A stretch of DNA of 64,000 bases, taken from NCBI RefSeq assembly GCF_019510245.1, contig NZ_JAEKKT010000135.1, positions 22,671 through 86,670 on the forward strand, given 5' to 3'. This DNA comes from Streptomyces sp. (GTDB taxonomy: Bacteria > Actinomycetota > Actinomycetes > Streptomycetales > Streptomycetaceae). The position numbers and the translations under genes were made by a program. Below, one piece after another: positions 9,501 through 19,530 of the stretch. Under the pieces are notes generated by a model, which saw only the letters and a list, made by a program, of their open reading frames with translations, was not told where the DNA came from and did not search any database. How positions within the stretch are numbered: position 1 is the first letter of the stretch; every line of letters begins with the position of its first letter.

Positions 9501-9707
9501 GAAGCTCGGCCGGCCCGCCTCCGTCTCGTCGAGGGCGTGGGTGTACGCCGCGTACTCCTCGGCGGCCGTGCGCTCCATCTCCGCCAGCCCGCCGCGCGCC
9601 CGGGACAGCAGCACCTGCCCGTCGACACGGCCGCCCGAACGGCGGACCTCCTCCTCCACGGCCCGCACCAGCAGCCGATCGGCTTCCGCCCGATGGGCGT
9701 CCCGCAT
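6507..9707 (-). CDS. Large STAND ATPase with TPR repeats and N-terminal membrane segments
   Basis: 1066-residue signal-transduction ATPase. The N-terminal 70 residues are helical and charged, followed by two hydrophobic spans (about 75-125, Ala/Val-rich). An NB-ARC-type NTPase follows: P-loop LHGEPGSGRTALAV near residue 240, a Walker B-like VTIVLDDASD and a GLPLALRVAGS motif. A winged-helix-like segment (YRLHDLVRSFAQARLL) leads to about ten TPR units from roughly 560 to 1000, several with the internal repeat GEAW (AHFQLGQLAL, ALTQLARARL, TVYYLGLALE, TCLELAVVDA). GGAGG precedes the ATG at 9707. No DNA-binding domain is recognisable at either end, unlike AfsR. It converges on the mca pair. Confidence 0.82.
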   Translation of the reverse strand: MRDAHRAEADRLLVRAVEEEVRRSGGRVDGQVLLSRARGGLAEMERTAAEEYAAYTHALDETEAGRPSFGRRYAKEGSGTPLLVAAVAAVAATVADLSLGTGAATALGAGVAVGVAGAAATVVKVAGSHLPAAHHHAGAAGQPGGPEQLRLQWLTALEVRGIRPFLDQQRVLSASTGPKKQGPGLRGTDKSAAARRRTVLQQSFGQLPDADGPFAGRHQELARIRQWAQAARAATETRPTVVVLHGEPGSGRTALAVRATHELKDLFRGAVVVDLRGASREEPPLPTRDALLHLLNRLGAPREQLLFRERSSADQQVKRLSELYHQHLTGLPVTIVLDDASDPEQVRTLVPERSDSLVLVTARDQLDLPADLPAWVHRLPVAALDAAGAEELLDAVAEDASGPYDAQSADRIRELCGGLPLALRVAGSSLGSRSPLQLATDLSAYGPVGPVERVLWLRYTDQSETARRLLRRLALAGRASMGAAAAAALLGADEAEATRHLVALTRAGLIDHVRGSRYRLHDLVRSFAQARLLDEETPADRTAAQERLIVNYAELADSVLRLVDGNMSTRSDRFSPHGFTSLDEALRWLDDESSFITAALRHAEGVDQAAVQNLLGALCDYCLLRGDLYRLGEISELAQAVDQGLLVRSVQWRTGIAARQLGELDKARTTLTSVVDLYLEAHHDAGAARALCSLGITLHHQGNLTEAAAKLQEALDLQAAPELATDRAWTMHALAAVQRDRARLADSLDLLTRSLVLHREGGSVHGEAWAHFQLGQLALRMGDVARAERELGAALDRYGRTRDARGEAWALTQLARARLVAGEASEAADGLRAAAARHRENEDARGEAWTVYYLGLALEETGTLDQAVRELERSRTMFSRMRDVYGLACARHHSARVTRDQRAAQTGSLRNSGFARQLLVDARADFQRIGVVHGEAWTCLELAVVDAGNTRTQQALALCDEAVALFTSYGDRRGEDWARFLRCTLLPYAAPGGVEVGTAVAQEELAQLARAEHPLRDGKLAEYVAAYGLLLERGVQLEAGWQAWRLGMVPSRHAREVMGVPVPAGT

Positions 9708-9819
9708 GTCCCGTCCCCCTCCAGCGGCAACTCCTTTGTCCACAAGTGTCCTTGCGAAGGGTCGCGATGGCGAGGGGGCGGCGATCAGGGGTGGGTGAGG
9801 GTTCGGTGGTGGCCGCGGG

Positions 9820-10269
9820 TCACCGGGCGGCCGGACCGGGCTGGGCGGCGATTCGGCCCCACCCCTTGGACAGGGCCAGGTACACGCAGGCCGCCGCCAG
9901 GCCCGCCTCCGCCACGGCGCTGGCCAGCGCCACGAGCAACTCGGTGCCCACTGCCGACGTCGTTATGTCGAACCAGGCGTCCAGGACCGCCACCGATGCC
10001 GTCGCCGACGCCGTGAGCCGGGCCCGGGCGTCGCCGCGCAGGCCGAGTACCGCCGTCGCCGCGCACCCCGCCGCCATCAGGACGTCCAGACCGATCCAGG
10101 CCACCGCCCAGTTGTGCACCTCGGTCTTGGTGGGCAGCGTCAGCGCCAGCACCACCATCCACGGCACGAGCAGCACGGCGGACGATCCGAGAAGGATCAG
10201 TGCCCACCGCTTCAGCCGCCTCATCCGTTTCGCCTCTCGGGTCTGCACCACCGTTGACCGGTCCAACAC
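9820..10269 (-). CDS. Hypothetical four-helix membrane protein
   Basis: 149 residues with a basic N-terminus (AKRMRRLKRW) and about four hydrophobic helices, including WALILLGSSAVLLVPWMVVL near the start. GTG at 10269 has GGGGGA just upstream; an internal ATG (residue 16) with GAGAGG before it is an alternative start. Family not recognised. It is divergent from the ArsR-type regulator. Confidence 0.6.
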   Translation of the reverse strand: MLDRSTVVQTREAKRMRRLKRWALILLGSSAVLLVPWMVVLALTLPTKTEVHNWAVAWIGLDVLMAAGCAATAVLGLRGDARARLTASATASVAVLDAWFDITTSAVGTELLVALASAVAEAGLAAACVYLALSKGWGRIAAQPGPAAR

Positions 10270-10416
10270 CTGATCCCCCTCGCCTTGTTCCGGATGCGTG
10301 GCTGTGGAACCTGTGAATCGCCCGGGGTCCCCGCCCTTGCCCTTACGCTAGACCGCAGAGGAAATTCTGCAAAGGAAATTCGGCAGACTTCCGGGAAGAG
10401 TCGGGGAGGCTCAGGG

Positions 10417-11095
10417 ATGTCTCAGGGTTCTCAGGGTTACGGTGACCGCATGACCGACGGCACGCCCCACGGGGCCGGAACACCCGAGCCCGCCGCACCC
10501 GCCGAGAAGGCCGCCGCCGGCAGGACGCCCGCCGCACCCGCCGAGCTGACCGGCCTGGAGCGCACCGCCCTCTACAAGTCCCTCGGCAACCCCCTGCGCC
10601 GCCGGATCCTCGACTACCTCGGCCGGCACGGCGAGGCGAACTCCACCGTGCTCGCCCGCGAACTCGGCGAGAGCTCCGGCACCACCAGCTACCACCTGCG
10701 CAAACTCGCCGAGCAGAACCTCGTCGCGGAGATCCCGGAGAAGTCCGGCGGCCGGGAGCGCTGGTGGCGGAGCGTGCCCTTCAGTCACACCACGCCGGAC
10801 CCCGCGACGATGGCCCCGGACGAGTACGCCGCCGCCAGACAGCTCGCCGCGCTCAAGATCGATGTCGACACCGAGCTGTTCCGCCGCGCCCACCGCGAGT
10901 ACCGCGGTCCGCAGGGGTGGGCGCAGGTGCAGCGGTACGGCACCTGGCTCACCCAGGACGAACTCCTCGCGTTCATGCAGGAGTACCAGGCCCTCCTCGG
11001 CCGCTACGCCCACTCCCGCGAGACCGCCACCGAGGGGGCGCGCCCGGTCGGCATGCGTTTCTACGCGGTGCCCGAGCCCGTGGGAGAGTGGGAAA

Positions 11096-11115
<20 letters not shown>
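10417..11115 (+). CDS. ArsR-type winged-helix transcriptional regulator
   Basis: 232 residues. A disordered Ala/Pro/Gly N-terminus precedes a winged helix-turn-helix of the HTH_20 class ([20 protein letters not shown], then [18 protein letters not shown], about residues 50-110), followed by a helical C-terminal effector region rich in Tyr and Arg. No metal-binding cysteine pair is present, so it is probably not a metal sensor. The ATG at 10417 has GGGGAGG upstream; an ATG at 10450 is possible. Its 3' end overlaps the next gene by 20 bases, linking the two transcriptionally. Confidence 0.82.
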
Positions 11116-13135
<2,020 letters not shown>

Positions 13136-13149
13136 AGTCCGCCGAGCCC

Positions 13150-13167
13150 GCGCCCCTGCCGGGGCGC
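13150..13167 (+). terminator. Short GC hairpin after the DUF255 gene
   Basis: Perfect 7-bp stem GCGCCCC / GGGGCGC with a TGCC loop, starting 15 bases after the stop. There is no T-run, so termination efficiency is uncertain. Confidence 0.55.
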
Positions 13168-13426
13168 TGCGTTCGCTGTCTTGAAACATGCCATTTATCG
13201 GCCGAGTTCACGCTCTTCACATCACCCTCATAAGATCCACCCTGTGCTGTGACAGGTGTGACCTGCCGTCACGGTTGGGGCGGGATGGGTGTGAAGACTT
13301 TGTAAGTGAAATTTGCGCTTTGTGTGATCGGCGTTCACCCGCAAGCCCCTAGCATCGCTGGAGCAGTGCCCGGTTCTGTCGCATTTCGGACCGTGGCAGT
13401 CATGTCATGTGGGGGGAGAGCGCAAC
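13168..13426 (+). promoter_or_regulatory. Leader/promoter region of the exopolysaccharide locus
   Basis: About 260 bases without a gene. It is less GC-rich than its surroundings and contains an inverted repeat CAGGT-GTG-ACCTG (13253-13265) beside a TGTGAC word, then an AT-rich patch around 13298-13325. A convincing -35/-10 pair or riboswitch fold could not be identified by eye. Confidence 0.4.
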
Positions 13427-14722
13427 TTGTCCGAGTTCTTCGACCAGCTCTGGTCGTGGATCGTCGAGGCTGTGGGGGAGACGTCGTGGCGAGAGCTGAT
13501 GCCGCTGGGGCTGGCCGGACTGTTCGTCTGGGCCCTGTGGTTGTACCGAGCGGTGCTCTCCCGGTTCGCCAAGCCGGTCGTGAACGCCTTCCGTACCAGC
13601 GTCTCCGTGGTGGTCCCGGCCTACCGGGAGGACCCGGAGATCCTGCTGGAGTGCCTGGAGACCTGGCTCGCCCAGGACCCGGCCGAGATCATCATCGTTC
13701 CTGACGTCGAGGACCACGAGGTACTGCACCGGCTGTCGCTGGTGGAGGACCCCCGGGTCCGGGTGCTCGCCTTCGAACACAGGGGGAAACGTTCCGCCCT
13801 GGGGGTCGGCATACGAGCCGCCACGAGTGAGCTCCTCGTCCTGGTGGACTCCGACACCCGCTGGGAGCCGGGGCTGCTGGACGCCGTCCAGATGCCGTTC
13901 GAGGACCCGGCCGTCGGCGGGGTGGGCACCCAGCAGAACGTCTACCAGCGCACCACCAGCGTCTGGCGCCGTATCGCCGACTGGCTGGTCAACCTCCGCT
14001 ACTACGACTACGTTCCGGCCATGGGCCGGGCCGGTGCCGTGGCCTGCCTCTCCGGCCGTACCGCCGCCTACCGCCGCGAGGCGGTCGTGCCGGTGCTGGA
14101 GAACCTGGAGAACGAGTTCTTCCTCGGCCGCCGCTGCGTGGCGGGCGACGACGGCCGGCTGACCTGGCTGGTGCTCGCCTCCGGATACAGGACCGTGCAC
14201 CAGTCCTCCGCGCGGGCGGTCTCCATGTTCCCGTCGTCCTTCCGGGCCTTCGTGAAGCAGCGTGTCCGGTGGAGCCGCAACTCCTACCGGTGCTACCTGA
14301 CCGCGCTGTACAAGGGCTGGCTGTGGCGGGTCCCGCTGGTCACCAAGATAACGGTGCTGCAGATCCTGCTGACCCCGGTGACCATGGGCATGGCCCTCGG
14401 TTATCTGCTGACGAGCCGGCTGGACCTCAGTGCCCGCGGTGTCGTCCTCACCCTGATCTGGCTGCTGCTGGGCCGGGCCGTCCGCGGCTACTCGCACCTG
14501 CGCAGGCACCCGCAGGAGATCCTCCTGCTGCCGCTGACGGCCCTCGTGGTCATCATGATCTCGCTGCCGATCAAGCTCTACGCATTCGTCACCATGAACA
14601 AGCAGGGCTGGCTCACGCGCACCAGCAGCAGCATCGGGGGCGAGGGCCAGAGCGCGGCCACGCTCTCCGGAACCGCCGGCGGCGGCCAGAGCCACTCCGC
14701 CCTCCAGCCCGAGGTGATCTGA
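13427..14722 (+). CDS. Membrane GT2 polysaccharide synthase (hyaluronan/alginate synthase-like)
   Basis: 431-residue processive family-2 glycosyltransferase expected to polymerise sugar nucleotides and extrude the polymer. One N-terminal membrane helix (LGLAGLFVWALWLYRAVL) is followed by the GT-A domain: VSVVVPAYREDPE (about 60), DSD at about 140, acidic GDDGRL at about 238, and the processivity motif QRVRW at about 278-282. Three or four C-terminal helices follow. TTG at 13427 is preferred because GGGGGGAGAG precedes it by about seven bases; GTG at 13409 would add six residues and lack such a site. It leads a locus containing two beta-helix proteins and a nucleotide-sugar dehydrogenase, so the polymer may contain uronic acid. 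Confidence 0.82.
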   Translation: MSEFFDQLWSWIVEAVGETSWRELMPLGLAGLFVWALWLYRAVLSRFAKPVVNAFRTSVSVVVPAYREDPEILLECLETWLAQDPAEIIIVPDVEDHEVLHRLSLVEDPRVRVLAFEHRGKRSALGVGIRAATSELLVLVDSDTRWEPGLLDAVQMPFEDPAVGGVGTQQNVYQRTTSVWRRIADWLVNLRYYDYVPAMGRAGAVACLSGRTAAYRREAVVPVLENLENEFFLGRRCVAGDDGRLTWLVLASGYRTVHQSSARAVSMFPSSFRAFVKQRVRWSRNSYRCYLTALYKGWLWRVPLVTKITVLQILLTPVTMGMALGYLLTSRLDLSARGVVLTLIWLLLGRAVRGYSHLRRHPQEILLLPLTALVVIMISLPIKLYAFVTMNKQGWLTRTSSSIGGEGQSAATLSGTAGGGQSHSALQPEVI

Positions 14723-14726
14723 CGCC

Positions 14727-16676
14727 GTGGCCACCCTCACGACGCTCCCCACGACGAAGAGAAGACCCGGCCCCGGCAGCCGGCTGCGCCGGGCCGGCGC
14801 CAGGACGGCGGCCCTGCTGGGCGCCTTCGCGGTGGCGGCGACGCTGCTGCTGGGCGCCTCGGCCACGGCCCACGCCGACGGGGACGCCGACAAGAAGCAG
14901 AAGCTGGCCGCCGAGGACGCGGAGACCCAGGCCGCGCTGGTCGCCGACGAGGACCACCGCCTGAACCAGGTACGGGCGTTCACGTCGGTGGCGCCCCTGC
15001 AGAGCACCAAGTGGACCGTGCCGTACCGGCTGGACACCGACAACGGCTACACCCTGGTCCTCACCGAGCGCAGCAACGCCTACACCATCGCCGACCTGCT
15101 GAGACTCGCCCCGCAGACCTTCGTGCGGCGCAAGGACGGCTCGTATCTGCTGACCGAGAACATCTACCTGAACGTCGGCGCCAAGCTGAAGCTGTCCAAC
15201 CCCGGCGGCCTCACCCTGCGGATGGCCAGCAACCGCACCGGCTTCGTCTCCATCGTCTCCTTCGGCGGCGAACTCACCCTCCAGGGCACCGCCCAGGCGC
15301 CGCTGACCATCACCAGCTGGGACCCGCAGGCCAACAAGGCCGACAGCGACGTCCGGGACGGCCGCGCCTACATCCGCACCATCGGCGGCCAGTTCGAGAT
15401 GACGCACGCCAAACTCGCGAGCCTCGGGTTCTGGAGCGGCCGTACCGGAGGGCTCAGCCTCACCGGCACCGACCGGCCGAACACCGGCTCGCTGGAGGAC
15501 ACCGGCCAGGTGCACGGCAAGACCGCGCGCGAACGGGCCGACCGGCAGGGCGAGCAGGACGACCAGAGCACCGGCAGCGGTGACGTCACGGCCATGCCGT
15601 CGGGCGAACTGACCACTCCCGACGCCCGGTTCTCGACCGGCGGCCTCTCCTACGTCTCCGGGTCGATCACCCACTCGACCATCACCGGCAACGCCTTCGG
15701 GATCTTCATCTCCAGTGCGACGGGGATCGAGATCAGCGACACGACCGTGGCGAACAGCCTGGAGGACGGGGTGGTCATGCACCGGTTCGTCTCCAGCTCG
15801 CTCGTGCAGCGCACGGTCGCCAAGGACAACGGCGGCGACGGCTTCATCCTCTCCCGGGCCACCCAGCAGGTGCGGGTCAGCGGCTGCACCGCCGAGGGCA
15901 ACGGCGGCAACGGCTACACGCTCAGCGGCAAGCCCCTCGCCGACGGCCCCTCCGCCTCCGGGCAGGCCGTCGACAGCTACGGCTCCAACTCGGTCGCCAA
16001 CAGCGTGGCCAAGGACAACGGCCGCTACGGCGTCGAGGTGCTGGGCGGTTTCGACGTCGGCGTGCAGAACAACCGCATCGAGGGCGGTGACATGGGCATC
16101 GTGGCGCGCCTGGCGGCGGACAAGGTGTCCATCACCGGCAACCGGCTGACCGGCCAGAACCGGCAGGGCATCTCGGTCCGCGACGGCGTCACCGGCGCCA
16201 CCGTCACCGGCAACATCATCGACGGGCCGCAGACCGGCGTGTACGTCCGCGACTCGGCCGCCGAGATACGCGGCAACACCGTCCAGGACGCCACCAACCA
16301 CGGGGTCAGCCTGGTCGGCGGGGTGGACGGCACCACGGTCTCCTACAACGTGATCGGCGGGGTCGGCCCCAGCGCGCTGGACTCCATCCGCTCCCACGGC
16401 GGTGCCGACATCAAGGAGAACCAGACCTTCGCCTGGTACGACACCAGCTCCTTCTGGGTCAGGGTCAAGCACTACGCGAGCCCGATGACGCTGCTGTGGA
16501 CGGGCATCCTGCTCCTCATCCTGTTCTCGGCCGCCATGGGCCGGCGCAGGCGCCGGGCGGGCGGGCGGGGCGCGGCCATCGTGCACCCGTACTCCGACAA
16601 GGCGCCGCTGCCCTCCCCGCCGCCGGACGAGATCGCCGTGGCAGGCCGCCGCCGGGAGCCGGTGATGAGCGAATGA
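14727..16676 (+). CDS. Secreted, C-terminally membrane-anchored parallel beta-helix protein (epimerase/lyase-like)
   Basis: 649 residues. A twin-basic N-terminus and hydrophobic signal end at ATAHADGD. The ectodomain is a right-handed parallel beta-helix built of repeats such as NSVANSVAKDNGRYGVEVLG and TGATVTGNIIDGPQTGVYVR, the fold of AlgG-type mannuronan C5-epimerases and many polysaccharide lyases. A C-terminal helix (MTLLWTGILLLILFSAAMG) and basic tail anchor it facing outward. It starts four bases after the synthase stop and overlaps the next gene, so it should act on the synthase product at the membrane. Catalytic residues cannot be assigned by eye. Binding rather than catalysis is possible. 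Confidence 0.78.
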   Translation: MATLTTLPTTKRRPGPGSRLRRAGARTAALLGAFAVAATLLLGASATAHADGDADKKQKLAAEDAETQAALVADEDHRLNQVRAFTSVAPLQSTKWTVPYRLDTDNGYTLVLTERSNAYTIADLLRLAPQTFVRRKDGSYLLTENIYLNVGAKLKLSNPGGLTLRMASNRTGFVSIVSFGGELTLQGTAQAPLTITSWDPQANKADSDVRDGRAYIRTIGGQFEMTHAKLASLGFWSGRTGGLSLTGTDRPNTGSLEDTGQVHGKTARERADRQGEQDDQSTGSGDVTAMPSGELTTPDARFSTGGLSYVSGSITHSTITGNAFGIFISSATGIEISDTTVANSLEDGVVMHRFVSSSLVQRTVAKDNGGDGFILSRATQQVRVSGCTAEGNGGNGYTLSGKPLADGPSASGQAVDSYGSNSVANSVAKDNGRYGVEVLGGFDVGVQNNRIEGGDMGIVARLAADKVSITGNRLTGQNRQGISVRDGVTGATVTGNIIDGPQTGVYVRDSAAEIRGNTVQDATNHGVSLVGGVDGTTVSYNVIGGVGPSALDSIRSHGGADIKENQTFAWYDTSSFWVRVKHYASPMTLLWTGILLLILFSAAMGRRRRRAGGRGAAIVHPYSDKAPLPSPPPDEIAVAGRRREPVMSE

Positions 16677-18013
16677 GCGACGACACCCCCCACACGCCCG
16701 CACCAGGTGACGGCGGTCCGGACGACGGTGGTCCGGGCGGCAGCGGCCAGGGTGACGGCGGCTCCACGGCCGTCGGCGGCGGCTCCGCGACGGGCGAGTC
16801 CGTCGCGGAGCGGGCGCGCCGGATCTGGCTCGCCGGCGGGCCTCCGCTGTGGGTGGCCTCGGCCGCCCTGGTGATCTCGGTGGTGGCGCTGATCGTGGCG
16901 GGGGTCTCGGCAGGCGACGACCGGGCCGTCGTGTACGGCGCCGGCCCCACCGCCGGTCCCACCATCCCGGTCGCCGAGCCCACGGACGACGGGGACGACA
17001 CCGGCGACCCCGGTGCCACGGCCTCCGGCCCGGCACCGGGCGACACGGCGGCCACCGACGGGTCGGCCACCCCCACCCCCACCGCGACCGGCTCGGCCGC
17101 GGCCGTGGCCTCAGGGCCGGTGAAGTGCCCGGCCGCCACCGTCACCGTCAGCGATGCCAAGTCCCTGAAGGACGCGCTGGACCGTGCCCGGCCCGGTGAC
17201 GTCATCAAGATGGCGGACGGGGTCTACTCGGACCGCTTCACCGCCACCACCCCCGGTACGGCGGACCGGCCGATCTTCCTGTGCGGCGGCCCCGGCGCGG
17301 TGATCGACGCCGGCGACGTCGACGGCGGCTACGCCTTCCACCTGGACGGCGCCAGCCACTGGCGGCTGATCGGCTTCACCGTGCGCAACGGCCAGAAGGG
17401 GGTCATGGCCGACAAGGTCCAGGGCAGCGTCATCCAGGGCCTGACCGTCGAGAACATCGGCGACGAGGGCATCCACCTGCGCGACTTCAGTTCCGGCAAC
17501 GTGGTGGAGGACAACACCGTCCGCGCCACGGGCAAGCGCAAGGAGCAGTTCGGCGAGGGCATCTACGTCGGGTCCGCCCAGTCCAACTGGTGCACCGTCA
17601 CCGACTGCAAGCCCGACAAGAGCGACGACAACGTGATCCGCGGCAACCACGTCAGCGACACCACCGCGGAGTCCGTCGACATCAAGGAGGGCACCACCGG
17701 GGGCTCCCTCATCGGCAACACCTTCGACGGCGCCGCCCTCAGCGGGGGCCACAACGACTCCTGGGTCGACGTCAAGGGCAACGACTGGCTGATCAAGGGC
17801 AACGTCGGCAGCCACTCGCGTGAGGACGGCTTCCAGACCCACCAGATCCTCGACGGCTGGGGCACCGCAAACGTGTTCCAGGACAACACCGCGCAGGTGG
17901 ACGGCCCCGGCTACGGCTTCCACTTCGCACCCGTCGAGAAGAACAAGGTCACCTGCGACAACAAGGTCACCGACGCGGCGAAGGGCCTCGCCAACGTCGC
18001 CTGCTCCTCCTGA
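16673..18013 (+). CDS. Membrane-anchored parallel beta-helix protein, PL6-like
   Basis: 446 residues, start overlapping the previous stop (ATGA). A Gly/Asp-rich cytoplasmic N-terminus leads to a single signal-anchor helix (VASAALVISVVALIVAGVSA), a Thr/Pro/Ala linker, then a beta-helix starting VTVSDAKSLKDALDRARPGD with GTADRPIFLCGG, a pattern typical of PL6 alginate/chondroitin lyases and AlgG-like enzymes. Later coils contain SVDIKEGTTGGSLIGNTF and SREDGFQTHQIL, with a disulfide-like cysteine set. The expected role is trimming or modifying the exopolymer. Lyase versus epimerase cannot be settled from sequence alone. Confidence 0.75.
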   Translation: MSDDTPHTPAPGDGGPDDGGPGGSGQGDGGSTAVGGGSATGESVAERARRIWLAGGPPLWVASAALVISVVALIVAGVSAGDDRAVVYGAGPTAGPTIPVAEPTDDGDDTGDPGATASGPAPGDTAATDGSATPTPTATGSAAAVASGPVKCPAATVTVSDAKSLKDALDRARPGDVIKMADGVYSDRFTATTPGTADRPIFLCGGPGAVIDAGDVDGGYAFHLDGASHWRLIGFTVRNGQKGVMADKVQGSVIQGLTVENIGDEGIHLRDFSSGNVVEDNTVRATGKRKEQFGEGIYVGSAQSNWCTVTDCKPDKSDDNVIRGNHVSDTTAESVDIKEGTTGGSLIGNTFDGAALSGGHNDSWVDVKGNDWLIKGNVGSHSREDGFQTHQILDGWGTANVFQDNTAQVDGPGYGFHFAPVEKNKVTCDNKVTDAAKGLANVACSS

Positions 18014-18026
18014 CGTGACGTGACCA

Positions 18027-18055
18027 ACGGGGCCCGGCCCGCACCCGGGCCCCGT
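18027..18055 (+). terminator. Hairpin between the beta-helix gene and the nucleotide-sugar dehydrogenase
   Basis: Perfect 11-bp stem ACGGGGCCCGG / CCGGGCCCCGT with a seven-base loop, 14 bases after the stop. It may terminate or attenuate transcription before the dehydrogenase, which has its own ribosome site. Confidence 0.6.
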
Positions 18056-18144
18056 ACGGCCGCGGCTCCCTCTCCTTCACCCACTCCACCCACGCGCGTC
18101 CTCGGCATGCGCGCTTTCGGCCCGGAAATCCCCTCGGAGGCATC

Positions 18145-19506
18145 ATGGACACTCTTCCCGCCGCCACCCACGGCACCGTCGGCACCGACGCTCCCCGTCT
18201 CACGGTCATCGGCACCGGGTACCTGGGCGCCACGCACGCCGTGTGCATGGCGGCGCTCGGCTACGAGGTGCTCGGCGTCGACGTGGACCCCGGCAAGATC
18301 AAGCTGCTGAGAGCCGGGGAGGTACCGTTCTTCGAGCCAGGACTGCCCGAACTCCTGGCCAAGGCACAGGAATCCGGCCGGCTGCACTTCACGACCAGCC
18401 TCGCCGAGGCGGCGGAGTTCGGCGACATCCACTTCGTCTGCGTGGGCACCCCGCAGCAGCCCGGCTCCTACGCCGCGGACCTCACCTACGTGGAGGGCGC
18501 GGTGACCGAGCTGGCCCGGCACCTGAACCGCCGTGCCCTGGTGGTCGGGAAGTCGACGGTGCCGGTGGGCACCGCGGCCCGCCTCGCGGAGCTGGTCCGC
18601 ACCACCGCCCCGGCGGGGGACGCCGTGGAGCTTGCGTGGAACCCCGAGTTCCTGCGGGAGGGCTTCGCCGTGGAGGACACCCTGCACCCCGACCGGCTGG
18701 TGTTCGGCACCGAGTCCGCGTGGGCGGAGCAGCAGCTGCGCGCCGCGTTCGCGCCCGTCATCGCCCAGGGCACCCCGGTGGTGGTCGCCGACCTGCCGAC
18801 CGCCGAACTGGTCAAGGTCGCCGCCAACTCCTTCCTGGCCACGAAGATCTCGTACATCAACGCCATGGCGGAGGTCTGCGAGGCCACCGGTGCCGACGTG
18901 CACCGGCTGGCGGAGGCGCTGGCCTACGACGACCGGATCGGCGGCCGGTTCCTGAAGCCGGGTCTCGGTTTCGGCGGCGGCTGCCTGCCCAAGGACATCC
19001 GGGCCTTCATCCACCGTGCCGAGGAACTGGACGTCGCGCAGGCGGTCGCCTTCCTGCGCGAGGTGGACGCGATCAACCAGCGCCGCCGGGCCCGCACCGT
19101 CGACCTGGTCCGCGAGCTGGTCGGCGGGGATCTCGCCGGGACGAAGGTGGCCGCGCTCGGGGCGGCCTTCAAGCCCAACTCCGACGACATCCGGGACGCC
19201 CCGGCGCTGGACGTCGCCGCCTCCCTGCACCGGGCGGGCGCCCAGGTGACGGTCTACGACCCGGTGGCGATGGACAACGCCCGCCGCGTCCACCCCGAGC
19301 TGGCGTACGGGACCGACGCGCTGCAGGCCGCCACCGGCGCCGACGTCGTGGTCCTGCTCACCGAGTGGACGCAGTTCCGGGAGATCGACCCGGAGGCCAT
19401 GGGCGCGGTGGTCAACCGCCGCCGGGTCGTGGACGGCCGGCACGCCCTCGACCCCGCCCAGTGGCGCGCGGCCGGCTGGGAGTACCGGGCGCTGGGCCGC
19501 AACTGA
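18145..19506 (+). CDS. UDP-glucose/GDP-mannose 6-dehydrogenase family protein
   Basis: 453 residues. NAD-dependent four-electron oxidation of a nucleotide sugar to its uronic acid. The Rossmann motif VIGTGYLGATHA lies at about 21-32, the central domain has AWNPEFLREG, and the catalytic cysteine is in FGGGCLPKD (Cys280), followed by the C-terminal domain with FKPNSDDIRDAP. GGAGG precedes the ATG. The synthase upstream suggests it supplies UDP-glucuronate or GDP-mannuronate; which sugar nucleotide is used cannot be decided by eye. A hairpin separates it from the beta-helix genes, so it may have separate expression. Confidence 0.9.
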   Translation: MDTLPAATHGTVGTDAPRLTVIGTGYLGATHAVCMAALGYEVLGVDVDPGKIKLLRAGEVPFFEPGLPELLAKAQESGRLHFTTSLAEAAEFGDIHFVCVGTPQQPGSYAADLTYVEGAVTELARHLNRRALVVGKSTVPVGTAARLAELVRTTAPAGDAVELAWNPEFLREGFAVEDTLHPDRLVFGTESAWAEQQLRAAFAPVIAQGTPVVVADLPTAELVKVAANSFLATKISYINAMAEVCEATGADVHRLAEALAYDDRIGGRFLKPGLGFGGGCLPKDIRAFIHRAEELDVAQAVAFLREVDAINQRRRARTVDLVRELVGGDLAGTKVAALGAAFKPNSDDIRDAPALDVAASLHRAGAQVTVYDPVAMDNARRVHPELAYGTDALQAATGADVVVLLTEWTQFREIDPEAMGAVVNRRRVVDGRHALDPAQWRAAGWEYRALGRN

Positions 19507-19530
19507 CCACGGGCCCGGGCCGGTTCGGGC

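Noticed and set aside
13200..13426. A possible riboswitch before the polysaccharide synthase
   Set aside because: The leader has some inverted repeats but no match to c-di-GMP or c-di-AMP riboswitch cores that I could recognise.
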